Assembly: GCF_001422445.1 (NCBI RefSeq)
Contig: NZ_LMNA01000001.1
Span: 162,931 to 226,930, forward strand
Reading direction: 5' to 3'
Source: Pseudorhodoferax sp. Leaf274
GTDB taxonomy: Bacteria; Pseudomonadota; Gammaproteobacteria; Burkholderiales; Burkholderiaceae_C
Length of the DNA: 64,000 nt
Position numbers and translations under genes: made by a program. The notes under the pieces are model-generated. The model worked only from the letters and a program-made list of their open reading frames with translations, was not told the origin of the DNA and searched no databases. Shown here one piece after another: positions 7,885 to 16,079 of this stretch (positions are counted from its first letter, which is position 1; the number at the start of each line of letters is the position of its first letter).

Positions 7885-10488
7885 CTATGGCAGGCCCGCC
7901 GCCCACACCTCGAACGCGCAGGCGTCCATGGGCCTGGCGATCAGGTAGCCCTGTGCCACCCGGCAGCCCAGCTCCGCCAGCAAGCGGCACTGGGCCTGCG
8001 TCTCGACGCCTTCCGCGACGACCGTCAACCCCAGGCTGATGCCGATCTGCAGGACGGCATTGCACAGCGGCAGCGCGCTGTCGCGGGTGCCCAGGTCCGC
8101 CACGAAGCTGCGGTCGATCTTGAGCTCGGTGATCGGCAGCCGGTGCAGGTAGTTGAGGCTGGAATATCCGGTGCCGAAATCGTCCATCGACAGCCGCACG
8201 CCCAGGGCCTGCAGCGCGTGGATGGTCTGCATCGTGTCGGCATGCTTGTCGAGCATCACGCCTTCGGTGACCTCGATGATGAGGTCGGCAGGACGCAAGC
8301 CATGGCTGCGCAGCGTTTCCTCCACCAGGCGGGGCAGGTCCGCGTCGTGCAGCGTCAGCGGCGACAGGTTGACCGATATGGAAGGCACGCGCATTCCACG
8401 CAGCCGCCACGCGGCCAGCTGCGCACACGCGGTGCGCAGCACCCAGTGGCTCAGCTCGCCGATCAGGCCGCACTCTTCGGCCAGCGGGATGAAACTGGCC
8501 GGCGGCACGTTGCCGCGCACCGGATGCTGCCAGCGCGACAGCACTTCGACGCCATGCAGGCCCTGGGTCGCCAGGTCCAGCTGCGGCTGGTAGGCAAGGC
8601 GCAGCGCGCCCTCGCGCAGGGCCTGCGCCAGATCGGCCTCCAGCAGGAGGCGCTCCTGCGCGATCGCGTTGAGTTCGCTGCTGAAGAACGCGAACGATCC
8701 GCGGGCCTCGCCCTTGGCCTGGTACATCGCCATGTCGGCGCGCTGCAGCAGCGCGTCGATGCTGCTGCCGTCGGCAGGAAACATGGCGACGCCGAAGCTG
8801 GCGGTCGGCCGGATGGTGGCGCTGCCCAGTTCCACGGGCTCGTGCAGCACCCCTTGCAGACGTTCGACGACATCGGCGGCGCGCCGCGCATCGCAGACCG
8901 GCAGCACCAGGACGAATTCGTCGCCGGACAAGCGGCAGACGATGTCGGCCGTGCGGCGTCCCTGCATCAGGCGCGCGGCGACGGTCTTGAGCAGCTGGTC
9001 GCCCGCTGGATGCCCGAGCGAGTCGTTGACATGCTTGAAGCGGTCGAGATCGATGAACACCACCGCGGCGGGCGTCGCGTTGCGTGCCGATGTCGCCAGC
9101 GCCTGCTCGGCCTTGGCATGGAGCAGGCTGCGGTTGGGCAGGCCGGTGAGCGCATCGTAGAACGCCAGCCGGTGGATGCGCGCCTTGGAGCGCTCGCGCT
9201 CCAGGGCCAGCGCACAGAGATGCACGCACGCGGCCATCAGCTTGCGGTGGAATCCGTCGGGCGGCTTGCACTCCGCGTAGTGGAAGATGACCGCGCCGGC
9301 AACGATCCCCTGCACCGTCCGGATGGGAACCGCCCAGAAGGCGCGGTAGCCGACCGCGGTCAGCGGGTCCTTGAAACTGGCCCAGCGCGCATCCGTCGCG
9401 ATGTCGATGAACGCGCCCTCCTCGGCGGAAGGCCGTGCATCCCTGCTGGCGATCATGTCCAGCTTGAGCACCTGGCCCGACAGGTGGGCCAGGTAGGCGC
9501 TCGGCAGTTGCGGCGCCGCCAGCGGGTTGATGCGGCCGGACAGGTCGAACCGGACCACGCAGCTGGCCGTGCCCGGCAGGATCTTGTCCACCTGCTCGCA
9601 CACCATCGTGGCCACGTCGCTGATGGAGCGCTCGGCCGCGATCGCCTCCAGCACGCGGTGCTGCATCACCTGGTGCATCTTGGATTCGGTGATGTCGGTG
9701 ATCACGCTCACGGTGTTGATCAGCTGGCCTTCCTCGTCCATCACCGGGTTGGTGGCGATGCTGCACCAGTAGCGTTCTCCGTGGTGCCCGCGCAGCAGCT
9801 CCTGCCGCCGGATCGGCACGCCCGCCTTCAGACCGGCGTGCAACGCGAGGATCTCGCGCTGCGGAATCTGCGGCGCCAGCAGGCCGGGCGGAACGTGGCC
9901 ACCGGCCTCCCGCAGGGTCATGCCGAACATCCGCGTGAAGCCGTTGTTGACGTAGGCGATGCGCCAGTCGGCATCCGTGATGAGCACGGCGTTGTCGGTC
10001 GCATCGGCCACCAGCGACAGCCGCCGCGTTTCTTCCTGTGCACGGCGCTCGCGCTCGATGCGCTCCGTCACGTCGCTGGCCATCTTGAAGATGCTGACGA
10101 CGTTCCTGTCGGCATCGAGGATGGGCGCGTAGGTGGCTTCGAGCCAGCGCTTGGCGCCGTCGCGCGTGCGGCGCTCGCAGATGTCGGCGTAGGCCTGGCC
10201 GTCCCGCAGCCGCTGCCAGAACAGCGCATAGGCCGGCGACGCGGCATGCGCAGGGTCGCAAAAGATGGTGTGCCGAACGCCCTGCACCTGCTCGAGCGCG
10301 TAGCCGAAGATGTCCAGGAACAGAGGATTCGCGTACAGCAGCTTGCCATCGGGCGAGAACTCTGCGATCGCCTTGACATGGCCCAGCGTCCGGATGATCG
10401 CGTTGCGCTCGGCAAGGTGGCGCGACGCGATCGGGTCGTTGGCAGGACGCACCACCGGCACGTCCTGCGCGGTGGTGGCGAGGTTCAA
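7885..10488 (-). CDS. PAS-PAS-GAF-GGDEF-EAL cyclic-di-GMP turnover protein
   Basis: Predicted bifunctional diguanylate cyclase/phosphodiesterase. Two PAS domains (about 25-145 and 150-265) are followed by a GAF-like domain, a GGDEF domain with RLSGDEF near residue 517 and an upstream RTAD inhibitory I-site, and an EAL domain with EVLSRW, MDDFGTGYSSL and VAEGVET. All catalytic hallmarks look intact. The TTG at 10488 is preferred as start: GGGAGG lies just upstream and the codon overlaps the chemoreceptor stop (TTGA), so translation is coupled. No membrane segment is evident, so it is probably cytosolic and may sense redox state or a ligand through PAS. Confidence 0.85.
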   Translation of the reverse strand: MNLATTAQDVPVVRPANDPIASRHLAERNAIIRTLGHVKAIAEFSPDGKLLYANPLFLDIFGYALEQVQGVRHTIFCDPAHAASPAYALFWQRLRDGQAYADICERRTRDGAKRWLEATYAPILDADRNVVSIFKMASDVTERIERERRAQEETRRLSLVADATDNAVLITDADWRIAYVNNGFTRMFGMTLREAGGHVPPGLLAPQIPQREILALHAGLKAGVPIRRQELLRGHHGERYWCSIATNPVMDEEGQLINTVSVITDITESKMHQVMQHRVLEAIAAERSISDVATMVCEQVDKILPGTASCVVRFDLSGRINPLAAPQLPSAYLAHLSGQVLKLDMIASRDARPSAEEGAFIDIATDARWASFKDPLTAVGYRAFWAVPIRTVQGIVAGAVIFHYAECKPPDGFHRKLMAACVHLCALALERERSKARIHRLAFYDALTGLPNRSLLHAKAEQALATSARNATPAAVVFIDLDRFKHVNDSLGHPAGDQLLKTVAARLMQGRRTADIVCRLSGDEFVLVLPVCDARRAADVVERLQGVLHEPVELGSATIRPTASFGVAMFPADGSSIDALLQRADMAMYQAKGEARGSFAFFSSELNAIAQERLLLEADLAQALREGALRLAYQPQLDLATQGLHGVEVLSRWQHPVRGNVPPASFIPLAEECGLIGELSHWVLRTACAQLAAWRLRGMRVPSISVNLSPLTLHDADLPRLVEETLRSHGLRPADLIIEVTEGVMLDKHADTMQTIHALQALGVRLSMDDFGTGYSSLNYLHRLPITELKIDRSFVADLGTRDSALPLCNAVLQIGISLGLTVVAEGVETQAQCRLLAELGCRVAQGYLIARPMDACAFEVWAAGLP

Positions 10489-12248
10489 AACGCCTCCCAA
10501 CCAGGGTCGGTGCCCGCAGAGGCCATCGCCAGCTCGGGGCGGGCAGCGGCAGCAGGTCGCTTGGCCGCCTGCAGGGCGGTGGCCTTCCTGGCCGCGCCCG
10601 GTGCGGCAGGCCGCGGCGCCGGCGACCTGGGCGCCGGCGCGGTCCGTTCGACTGCGGGAGCCGATGCGGCGGTGGGTACCGCTGCCACGTTCGCCAGCTT
10701 GAACACGCTGACGGCCTCGACCAGGTGGACGGTCTGCTGGTTCAGGCTGTCGGCCGCGGCCGCAGACTCTTCGACCAGCGCTGCGTTCTGCTGCGTGACC
10801 TGGTCCAGCTGCATGACGGCATCGCTGATCTGGCTGATGCCCTGCGTCTGCTCACCGGTCGCTGCGCTGATCTCGCCGATGAGGTCGGCCACGCGCTGGA
10901 CCTGCCCGACGATGTCGCCCATGGTGGCGCCCGCATCGGCCACCAGGCGCGAGCCCGTCTCCACCTTCTCGACGCTCGCGCCGATGAGCTGCTTGATCTC
11001 CTTCGCCGCCTCGGCCGAGCGGCCGGCAAGGCTGCGGACTTCGCTGGCCACGACGGCGAATCCGCGGCCCTGCTCGCCTGCGCGGGCCGCCTCGACCGCG
11101 GCATTCAGCGCAAGGATGTTGGTCTGGAAGGCAATGCCGTCGACGACGCCGATGATGTCGGAGATCTTCTTGGAGCTCTCGGTGATGGCCTGCATGGTCG
11201 AGACCACCTGGCCCACCACCACACCGCCCTGCTTGGCCACTGCGCTGGCCGACGCCGCCAGCTGGGTGGCCTGGCGCGCGGTCTCGGAGTTCGATTGCAC
11301 GGTGGAGGTCAGCTCTTCCATCGAGGCCGCGGTCTGCTGCAGGTTGGCCGCCTGTTCTTCCGTGCGCTGGCTCAGGTCGGCGTTGCCGGCGGCAATCTGC
11401 GTCGCGCCGGTCGCGATGTTGTCGCTGCTGGCCCGCACCGTGCCCACCACGCGCACGAGGCTCTGGTTCATGGCTTGCAAGGCCGCCAGCAGGCGGCTGG
11501 TCTCGTCCTTGCCGGTGACCTCGATCTGCGACGTCAGGTCGCCGGCGGAAACCGTCTCGGCCACCTCGACCGCGCGGGCGATCGGACGGGTGATCGACAA
11601 GGTGATCAGCCACGCGGCGGCGATGCCGAACGCCAGGCCGATGCAGCACAGCACGAACACCCAGGCGCGGGCCGAGGCGTAGGCGGCCTCTGCCTCCTTC
11701 GTCGCGGCAAGCGTCTGCTGCTCCTGTTGGGCGGCGAACTCGCCGAGCGCCAGCAACCAGGTCTTCTGCGGACCCGTGACCTCGCGGGACAGCACCTGGA
11801 CGGCTTCGGCGTTCTTGTTCTCCAGGCCGAGTGCGACCAACTTGTCGATGAGCGGGCGCGTCGTTGCCTTCATGGCCAGGATCCTGCTGAAAAGGTCCTT
11901 GCTCTCCTGCGCCGCGCCGGGCATGGCCAGCATGCGCGCAAGCTCCTGTTCCGCGGCGTCGTAATGGGCCCGCGACTTGATCAAGGCTGCGTCGACCTCC
12001 TGCATCTGCGCCTGGTCCTCGAGCAGCACGATGTCCCGGCTGGCGATGGCCACCTGGTTGACCGCAATGCGCATGGCCACGGCCAGGCTCGCCGCCTTGT
12101 TGTGCACGTTGGCGATGTCTTCGAGGCGGCTCTGCACCTGCCCCATGCTGTGGATCCCCAGCAGGCCGACCAGCACGAGCAGAGACAGCACGGCGCCGAA
12201 GCCGGTGGCCAGGCGCGTGCCCAGCTTGAAGTTTTTGAGGAAGTTCAT
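10485..12248 (-). CDS. Methyl-accepting chemotaxis protein
   Basis: Inner-membrane chemoreceptor of 587 residues. It has a transmembrane helix near 12-32, a periplasmic four-helix-bundle-like domain to about 190, a second membrane helix near 191-212, HAMP, and the conserved signalling hairpin (RGFAVVASEVRSLAGRSAEAAKEI). The extreme C-terminus is GWEAF, which fits the xWxxF pentapeptide that tethers the CheR methyltransferase. It follows cheW by 19 bases and precedes the salicylate operon. By analogy with NahY and NagY near naphthalene genes it may mediate taxis to an aromatic acid; the ligand cannot be read from sequence. Confidence 0.92.
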   Translation of the reverse strand: MNFLKNFKLGTRLATGFGAVLSLLVLVGLLGIHSMGQVQSRLEDIANVHNKAASLAVAMRIAVNQVAIASRDIVLLEDQAQMQEVDAALIKSRAHYDAAEQELARMLAMPGAAQESKDLFSRILAMKATTRPLIDKLVALGLENKNAEAVQVLSREVTGPQKTWLLALGEFAAQQEQQTLAATKEAEAAYASARAWVFVLCCIGLAFGIAAAWLITLSITRPIARAVEVAETVSAGDLTSQIEVTGKDETSRLLAALQAMNQSLVRVVGTVRASSDNIATGATQIAAGNADLSQRTEEQAANLQQTAASMEELTSTVQSNSETARQATQLAASASAVAKQGGVVVGQVVSTMQAITESSKKISDIIGVVDGIAFQTNILALNAAVEAARAGEQGRGFAVVASEVRSLAGRSAEAAKEIKQLIGASVEKVETGSRLVADAGATMGDIVGQVQRVADLIGEISAATGEQTQGISQISDAVMQLDQVTQQNAALVEESAAAADSLNQQTVHLVEAVSVFKLANVAAVPTAASAPAVERTAPAPRSPAPRPAAPGAARKATALQAAKRPAAAARPELAMASAGTDPGWEAF

Positions 12249-12267
12249 GGTGGGGTCTCGATGGGGT

Positions 12268-12813
12268 TCACTGGACTGCAGGCGAAGTGCCTGCGCGGAG
12301 CGCGGCCAACAGGCGCGCGATGTCGATCAACAGGACGGTGCGGGGCTGGTCGGCCGGCCCCAGCGTGAGGACGCCGCGGACGTTGTCGGCCAGCAGGCCG
12401 TCGCCGAGGTGCGGCGCAGGCTGGACCTGCAGTTGCTCCAGCTCGACGACGTCGGACACGGCGTCGACCACGACCGCGACCACGCGGTCTTGGAGGTGCA
12501 GAACCACCGTCACCGTGGTCTGGTCGAGGCCGGCCTGCATGCCGAACAGCAGGCGCAGATCGATGACGGGCACGATGGTCCCGCGCAGATTCAGCACGCC
12601 CTTCATGTGGTCGGGCATGGCCGGGATCGATGTCGGGGCCACGTATCCCCGGATCTCCTGGACGTCGAGGATGCCGATGGCGTACTCGACGGCGCCCAGG
12701 CGGAAGGTCAGAACGCGGTCGTCGGCCGTGGGGCAGTCGTCTGGCGTCCAGTGACCCGGAGCAGCGCCAGGGACGGAAACCGGTGTGGCGGAACTAGGTT
12801 GAAGGGCTGGCAT
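12268..12813 (-). CDS. cheW: CheW-type chemotaxis coupling protein
   Basis: Scaffold linking chemoreceptors to the CheA kinase. After a proline-rich N-terminal 30 residues comes the CheW core: VEYAIGILDVQEIRGY, MPDHMKGVLNLRGTIVPVIDLR and VVDAVSDVVELE. It is the first gene of a three-gene unit with the chemoreceptor and the cyclic-di-GMP protein, implying a dedicated coupling protein for this receptor. The ribosome-binding site is weak. Confidence 0.9.
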   Translation of the reverse strand: MPALQPSSATPVSVPGAAPGHWTPDDCPTADDRVLTFRLGAVEYAIGILDVQEIRGYVAPTSIPAMPDHMKGVLNLRGTIVPVIDLRLLFGMQAGLDQTTVTVVLHLQDRVVAVVVDAVSDVVELEQLQVQPAPHLGDGLLADNVRGVLTLGPADQPRTVLLIDIARLLAALRAGTSPAVQ

Positions 12814-13160
12814 GGGAACGGTGTCTGTGAAGGGTGTGGGCGCCGGCCGTCGGCGCGAAAGGGCTCAAAGCCATACGCAATTACACGTACACCATTGAAT
12901 TGCGCGCAACTTTTTTGACCGACACAGCAGCGGCCGGATCGGTGCGAAGCGCAGACAGGAGCGGACGGACAGGCATGGGTGGCTTTCTTGTTGCACGGCG
13001 GCAACCAACAACACCCAATTGTCCGGAGGAGACGCCAATCTGCAACGGAATTAGTGTGCAGAGCGCGCAGTTGTGGCGCCTCAACACATTACAGATGCAA
13101 CGCGCCTGGCGGTTTCCCGGGAATTGTTGCGGCGCGCCGCCCGTGGTCGGCGCGGGCGCG
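12814..13160. other. Intergenic region upstream of cheW
   Basis: About 350 bases without a convincing gene. It contains an inverted repeat, CGCAATT (12876-12882) and AATTGCG (12898-12904), about 60-90 bases upstream of cheW, and a possible minus-strand TGTAAT -10 element between the arms. I looked for a flagellar sigma-28 promoter and found no good match. Confidence 0.35.
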
Positions 13161-13445
13161 CTACCAGTCCAGGGCGCCGCGAACGGAGTCCCTGGTCAGC
13201 GCCAGGTGCGCACGCCCGACGGCGGTGATCCGGCGCACGATCGCGACAGGCTGGCCGTCGGCAGACGACTCGCCGACGCCGCCCTCCACGAGCCCCGCCT
13301 GCAGGAGCAGTTGGACCATGGACACCGCGTCCGGGTCGCGCAGGCGAAACGGAAACTGCGCGCGCGCGATCTGCCGCAAAAAGACGAGGCGCGTGTCCGT
13401 TTCTCCCATCGAGGGACTGGCTGCCCCGCCGTCGTCGTTCAACAC
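13161..13445 (-). CDS. Conserved hypothetical protein, 94 residues
   Basis: Small acidic/helical protein of unknown function. The GTG start was chosen because AAAGGAG lies six bases upstream; longer in-frame extensions are arginine-rich and look non-coding. The sequence includes RLVFLRQIARAQFPF, DPDAVSMVQLLLQAGLVEG and VRRITAVGRAHLAL, suggesting a small helix-turn-helix-like or winged-helix fold. It stands alone on the minus strand. Function is not recognised. Confidence 0.6.
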   Translation of the reverse strand: MLNDDGGAASPSMGETDTRLVFLRQIARAQFPFRLRDPDAVSMVQLLLQAGLVEGGVGESSADGQPVAIVRRITAVGRAHLALTRDSVRGALDW

Positions 13446-13806
13446 CGCTGTCTCCTTTCGGTCGTCGAAGATTCTAGGAAGCGCCCATGAACGCACCGGC
13501 GCGCCACGCTGGCAGATCTGACAGGAGTTTTGCGGGTTCGCTCCGCACTTTTGAGGGAGCGACGCTGCCGCCGGTGCGCGGCGGCCATGCCGCATCCTGG
13601 CTGCCAGGGCGGCCGGCATGGCCGGTTGTTGCAAAATACAGACTTTGTCAACCTCCGGCCCCTGCTTGCCATCCGGGCCCGCTCGCGCCGCATCGCGCCG
13701 CCTCGAACGGTGCCCGCCGACGCGCTGACCGTGTGGTGCGATCCCGGTCCGGACGCCGCCAGACACCGCGTTGGCACGGCTCCACGCACCCGCTACCATC
13801 CCCCTT
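13446..13806. other. Intergenic region between divergent unknown genes
   Basis: About 360 bases between two divergently transcribed genes. No protein-coding or RNA feature could be supported. It presumably holds the promoters of both, but no hexamer pair stood out. Confidence 0.3.
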
Positions 13807-14454
13807 ATGTCACGCTACAACGCCCCCTTCGAGATCCACGTCCACGGCCAGGTGCCGTTGCGCGCGGACGTGAACTACGAGCAGATCCAGGAGGCGCTCA
13901 AACCCTTGTGGAAATACGCCGGTGCGCGTTCGCTCGCGGCAGCCGCAGCCAGCGCCTACGAGGAGGAGCCCGGCATCCGCTTCGAGCCCGCCGAGCACCT
14001 GCTGGACATGTGCTGGACCGTGCCCGGCGACGAGGACTTCAGGCAGGCGCTGGACGAGATGTGCATGAGCCTGAACGAACTGTCCGAGCAGGGCGCGGCC
14101 ATCGAGGTCAGCTTCTACGATGCCGAGTTCGACGAGGACGACGAGGAAGCCCCCGAGGACGAAGAGTCGCGCGACGACTTCGTGATGCTGTTCGTCGGCC
14201 CCAACCCTGCCGCCATCATGCAGGTGCAGCGCGACCTGCTGGTGCAGGACGTGATCCACACCATGGAGCGCCACTTCGACGCGAGCGAGCTGACCGGCGT
14301 CGTGGCCGAGATCGACAAGCTGTTCACGCAGCGCTTCGACGCGCTGACGAACTCGCTGGACCTGGGCAAGCCTTCGCGCGGGCCGGGCTCCGGCGGCTCC
14401 GGCGGCTCGGGCAGCCACGGCGGCGGCGGCCGGCGGCCGCGCCACCTGCACTGA
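13807..14454 (+). CDS. Conserved hypothetical protein with acidic middle and glycine-rich tail
   Basis: A 215-residue protein starting MSRYNAPFEIHVHG. The sequence resembles a family of beta-proteobacterial unknowns (possibly the family called DUF6806, from memory). It has an alpha/beta N-terminal part (VNYEQIQEALKPLWKYAGARSL), a very acidic stretch near residues 115-135 (DEDDEEAPEDEESRDD), a helical segment, and a C-terminal low-complexity Gly/Ser tail ending in a basic RRPRHLH. No catalytic motif or signal peptide is visible. The ATG at 13807 is preferred over an in-frame ATG 36 bases earlier, because the conserved part begins there. Confidence 0.75.
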   Translation: MSRYNAPFEIHVHGQVPLRADVNYEQIQEALKPLWKYAGARSLAAAAASAYEEEPGIRFEPAEHLLDMCWTVPGDEDFRQALDEMCMSLNELSEQGAAIEVSFYDAEFDEDDEEAPEDEESRDDFVMLFVGPNPAAIMQVQRDLLVQDVIHTMERHFDASELTGVVAEIDKLFTQRFDALTNSLDLGKPSRGPGSGGSGGSGSHGGGGRRPRHLH

Positions 14455-14514
14455 GGCCTGCGGCCAAGTTCCGCGACCGGGCGCTGCGAACGCGCCTGCC
14501 ATGCGGGGCCGTGA

Positions 14515-15417
14515 TCAGGCGCGCGGCGCGCGCCACAGGTTGAGCAGGTTGCCCACCAAGATCAGCCCCGTGCCCAGCACCATCAGCAGGTCGAAGCGCT
14601 CGGCATAGAACAGCCAGCCGGCCAGCGCCGTCAGCGGCACGCGCATGAAGTCCATCGGCACCACCACCGTCGCGTCGGCATGGCGCATGGCACTGGCCAT
14701 GCAGTAGTGCGCGTAGGTGGCGGCGACCGCGACCAGCACCACCCAGCCCCAGGCCGCAGCCGACGGCCAGCGCCACACGGCCAGCGCCGGCCACAGCCCC
14801 AGCACGGACTGCACCACCAGCATCCAGAACATGATGGTCACGGCCTGCTCGGTGCGCGCCATCGACTTGACGAGGATGATGGACACGGCAAAGCCCAGCG
14901 CCGCCGCCAGCGCGATGGCCTGCCCGGCCCCCAGGCCCCCGCCCCCGCCCGGCCGCGCGATCATCGCCACGCCGACGGCCCCCAGCAGCACCGCCGCCAC
15001 CTTCCAGCGGTGCAGCCGCTCGCCCAGGAACAGCGCGGCCAGCAGCGCGGTCCAGATCGGCATCGTGAACTCGATGGCCACCACCTGCCCCAGCGGGATC
15101 AGCGTGAGCGCCAGGAACCAGCCGTACTGCGCGGCGTAGTGGACGATGTTGCGCCCCACGTGGCGCGGCAGCTGGCGCGTGCGCAGGGTTGCCAGGCCAC
15201 CGGACAGGCGCACCAGCGGCGCCAGGAGCACCATGCCCATCACCGAACGCATCAGCATGATCTGGAACACATCCAGCTCGCGCGTGGCCTGGCGGCCCGC
15301 GACCGCGACGACCAGCATCAGCAGCAGCCAGCCCGCCATCCAGGGTGCGGCACGCCGGGCCTGCGCCAGAACAGGGACGGAAGCGGTGGAGAAACGCGGT
15401 TGGGTTGTGTCAGGCAT
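14515..15417 (-). CDS. EamA/DMT-family membrane transporter
   Basis: Ten-helix inner-membrane permease of the drug/metabolite transporter superfamily, made of two EamA repeats (about 25-155 and 165-295). Typical features are PIWTALLAALFLGERL at the end of the first repeat and VPMDFMRVPLTALAGWLFYAE in the second. Substrate is unknown. It begins 14 bases after the HNH nuclease gene on the same strand, so it may be co-transcribed with the ATPase-HNH pair, although a functional link is doubtful. Confidence 0.88.
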   Translation of the reverse strand: MPDTTQPRFSTASVPVLAQARRAAPWMAGWLLLMLVVAVAGRQATRELDVFQIMLMRSVMGMVLLAPLVRLSGGLATLRTRQLPRHVGRNIVHYAAQYGWFLALTLIPLGQVVAIEFTMPIWTALLAALFLGERLHRWKVAAVLLGAVGVAMIARPGGGGGLGAGQAIALAAALGFAVSIILVKSMARTEQAVTIMFWMLVVQSVLGLWPALAVWRWPSAAAWGWVVLVAVAATYAHYCMASAMRHADATVVVPMDFMRVPLTALAGWLFYAERFDLLMVLGTGLILVGNLLNLWRAPRA

Positions 15418-15431
15418 GGATGTGTGGGGGC

Positions 15432-16079
15432 CTACAGGCCCTGCCGGGTCACCTCATGCCAGATGAAGGGCGATTGCAGGCGCAGCAGGTCCCGCGCCTC
15501 CTGCAGCGCCCGGGGGCCGGGACGCTGGCGGTTGGCAAAATACTCGTCGATGAAGCGCAGCCGCAGGTCCCGGAACGGCCCGGCATTGAGCTTCAGCCGG
15601 TCACGGCCGATGGTGTGCTGCGCCTGCTTGTGCAGCGGCGTGCCCACGGGCGCGACGCGGTGATTGATCTGCACCCGCCCACTCAACAAATTCAGGATGA
15701 ACAACTCAGGGGGCAGCAGGAAGGGGTCCAGTACGTCCTGGAATTCGTCCTTGTTGGTGTTCATCGGACGGCAGGCCAGGCGAAAGTTGCTCCAGTCGTA
15801 GGACTTGCACAGCGGCGCCTTCGACTTTGGCTCGAAATGGTCGACGGAGGTGTCCTGCAGCGAGCGGTGGGTGTAGACGGCCAAGTACGCACAGGTGGCG
15901 CCGTAGCCATCGTGCAGATCATCCAGACAGTTGCGCCAATAGTCCTTCAGCCTTCCTGACCACCCGGCGGGCGGCGGCGCCGACCAGACCAGCTTGTTCT
16001 TGTCCGCCCAACGCTTGGCTGGCTTGACCACGCGGGTGGCGAATCCCGCGGGTGGCCCCAACGGTCGCACGGGAATCAT
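15432..16079 (-). CDS. HNH-type endonuclease of an ATPase-nuclease pair (PtuB-like)
   Basis: A 215-residue protein with an HNH-like core: VDHFEPKS near residues 79-86, then WSNFRLACRPMNTNK near 96-110. The layout (DH, central WxN, then NxxK) resembles the PtuB/TIGR02646 nuclease group, but the usual CxxC zinc knuckles are missing (CAY at 63 only). Its ATG overlaps the ATPase stop codon as ATGA, so the two are translated together. In Septu (PtuAB) and some retron systems such a pair defends against phage; that role here is inference. No reverse transcriptase is nearby. Confidence 0.65.
   Translation of the reverse strand: MIPVRPLGPPAGFATRVVKPAKRWADKNKLVWSAPPPAGWSGRLKDYWRNCLDDLHDGYGATCAYLAVYTHRSLQDTSVDHFEPKSKAPLCKSYDWSNFRLACRPMNTNKDEFQDVLDPFLLPPELFILNLLSGRVQINHRVAPVGTPLHKQAQHTIGRDRLKLNAGPFRDLRLRFIDEYFANRQRPGPRALQEARDLLRLQSPFIWHEVTRQGL

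Noticed and set aside
12814..12912. Flagellar sigma-28 promoter upstream of cheW
   Set aside because: A GCCGAC-like -10 exists but no suitable TAAA element at the right distance.
13487..13873. Plus-strand 128-codon ORF beginning near 13487
   Set aside because: Arginine-rich and without family features; it overlaps the well-supported gene starting at 13807 in another frame.
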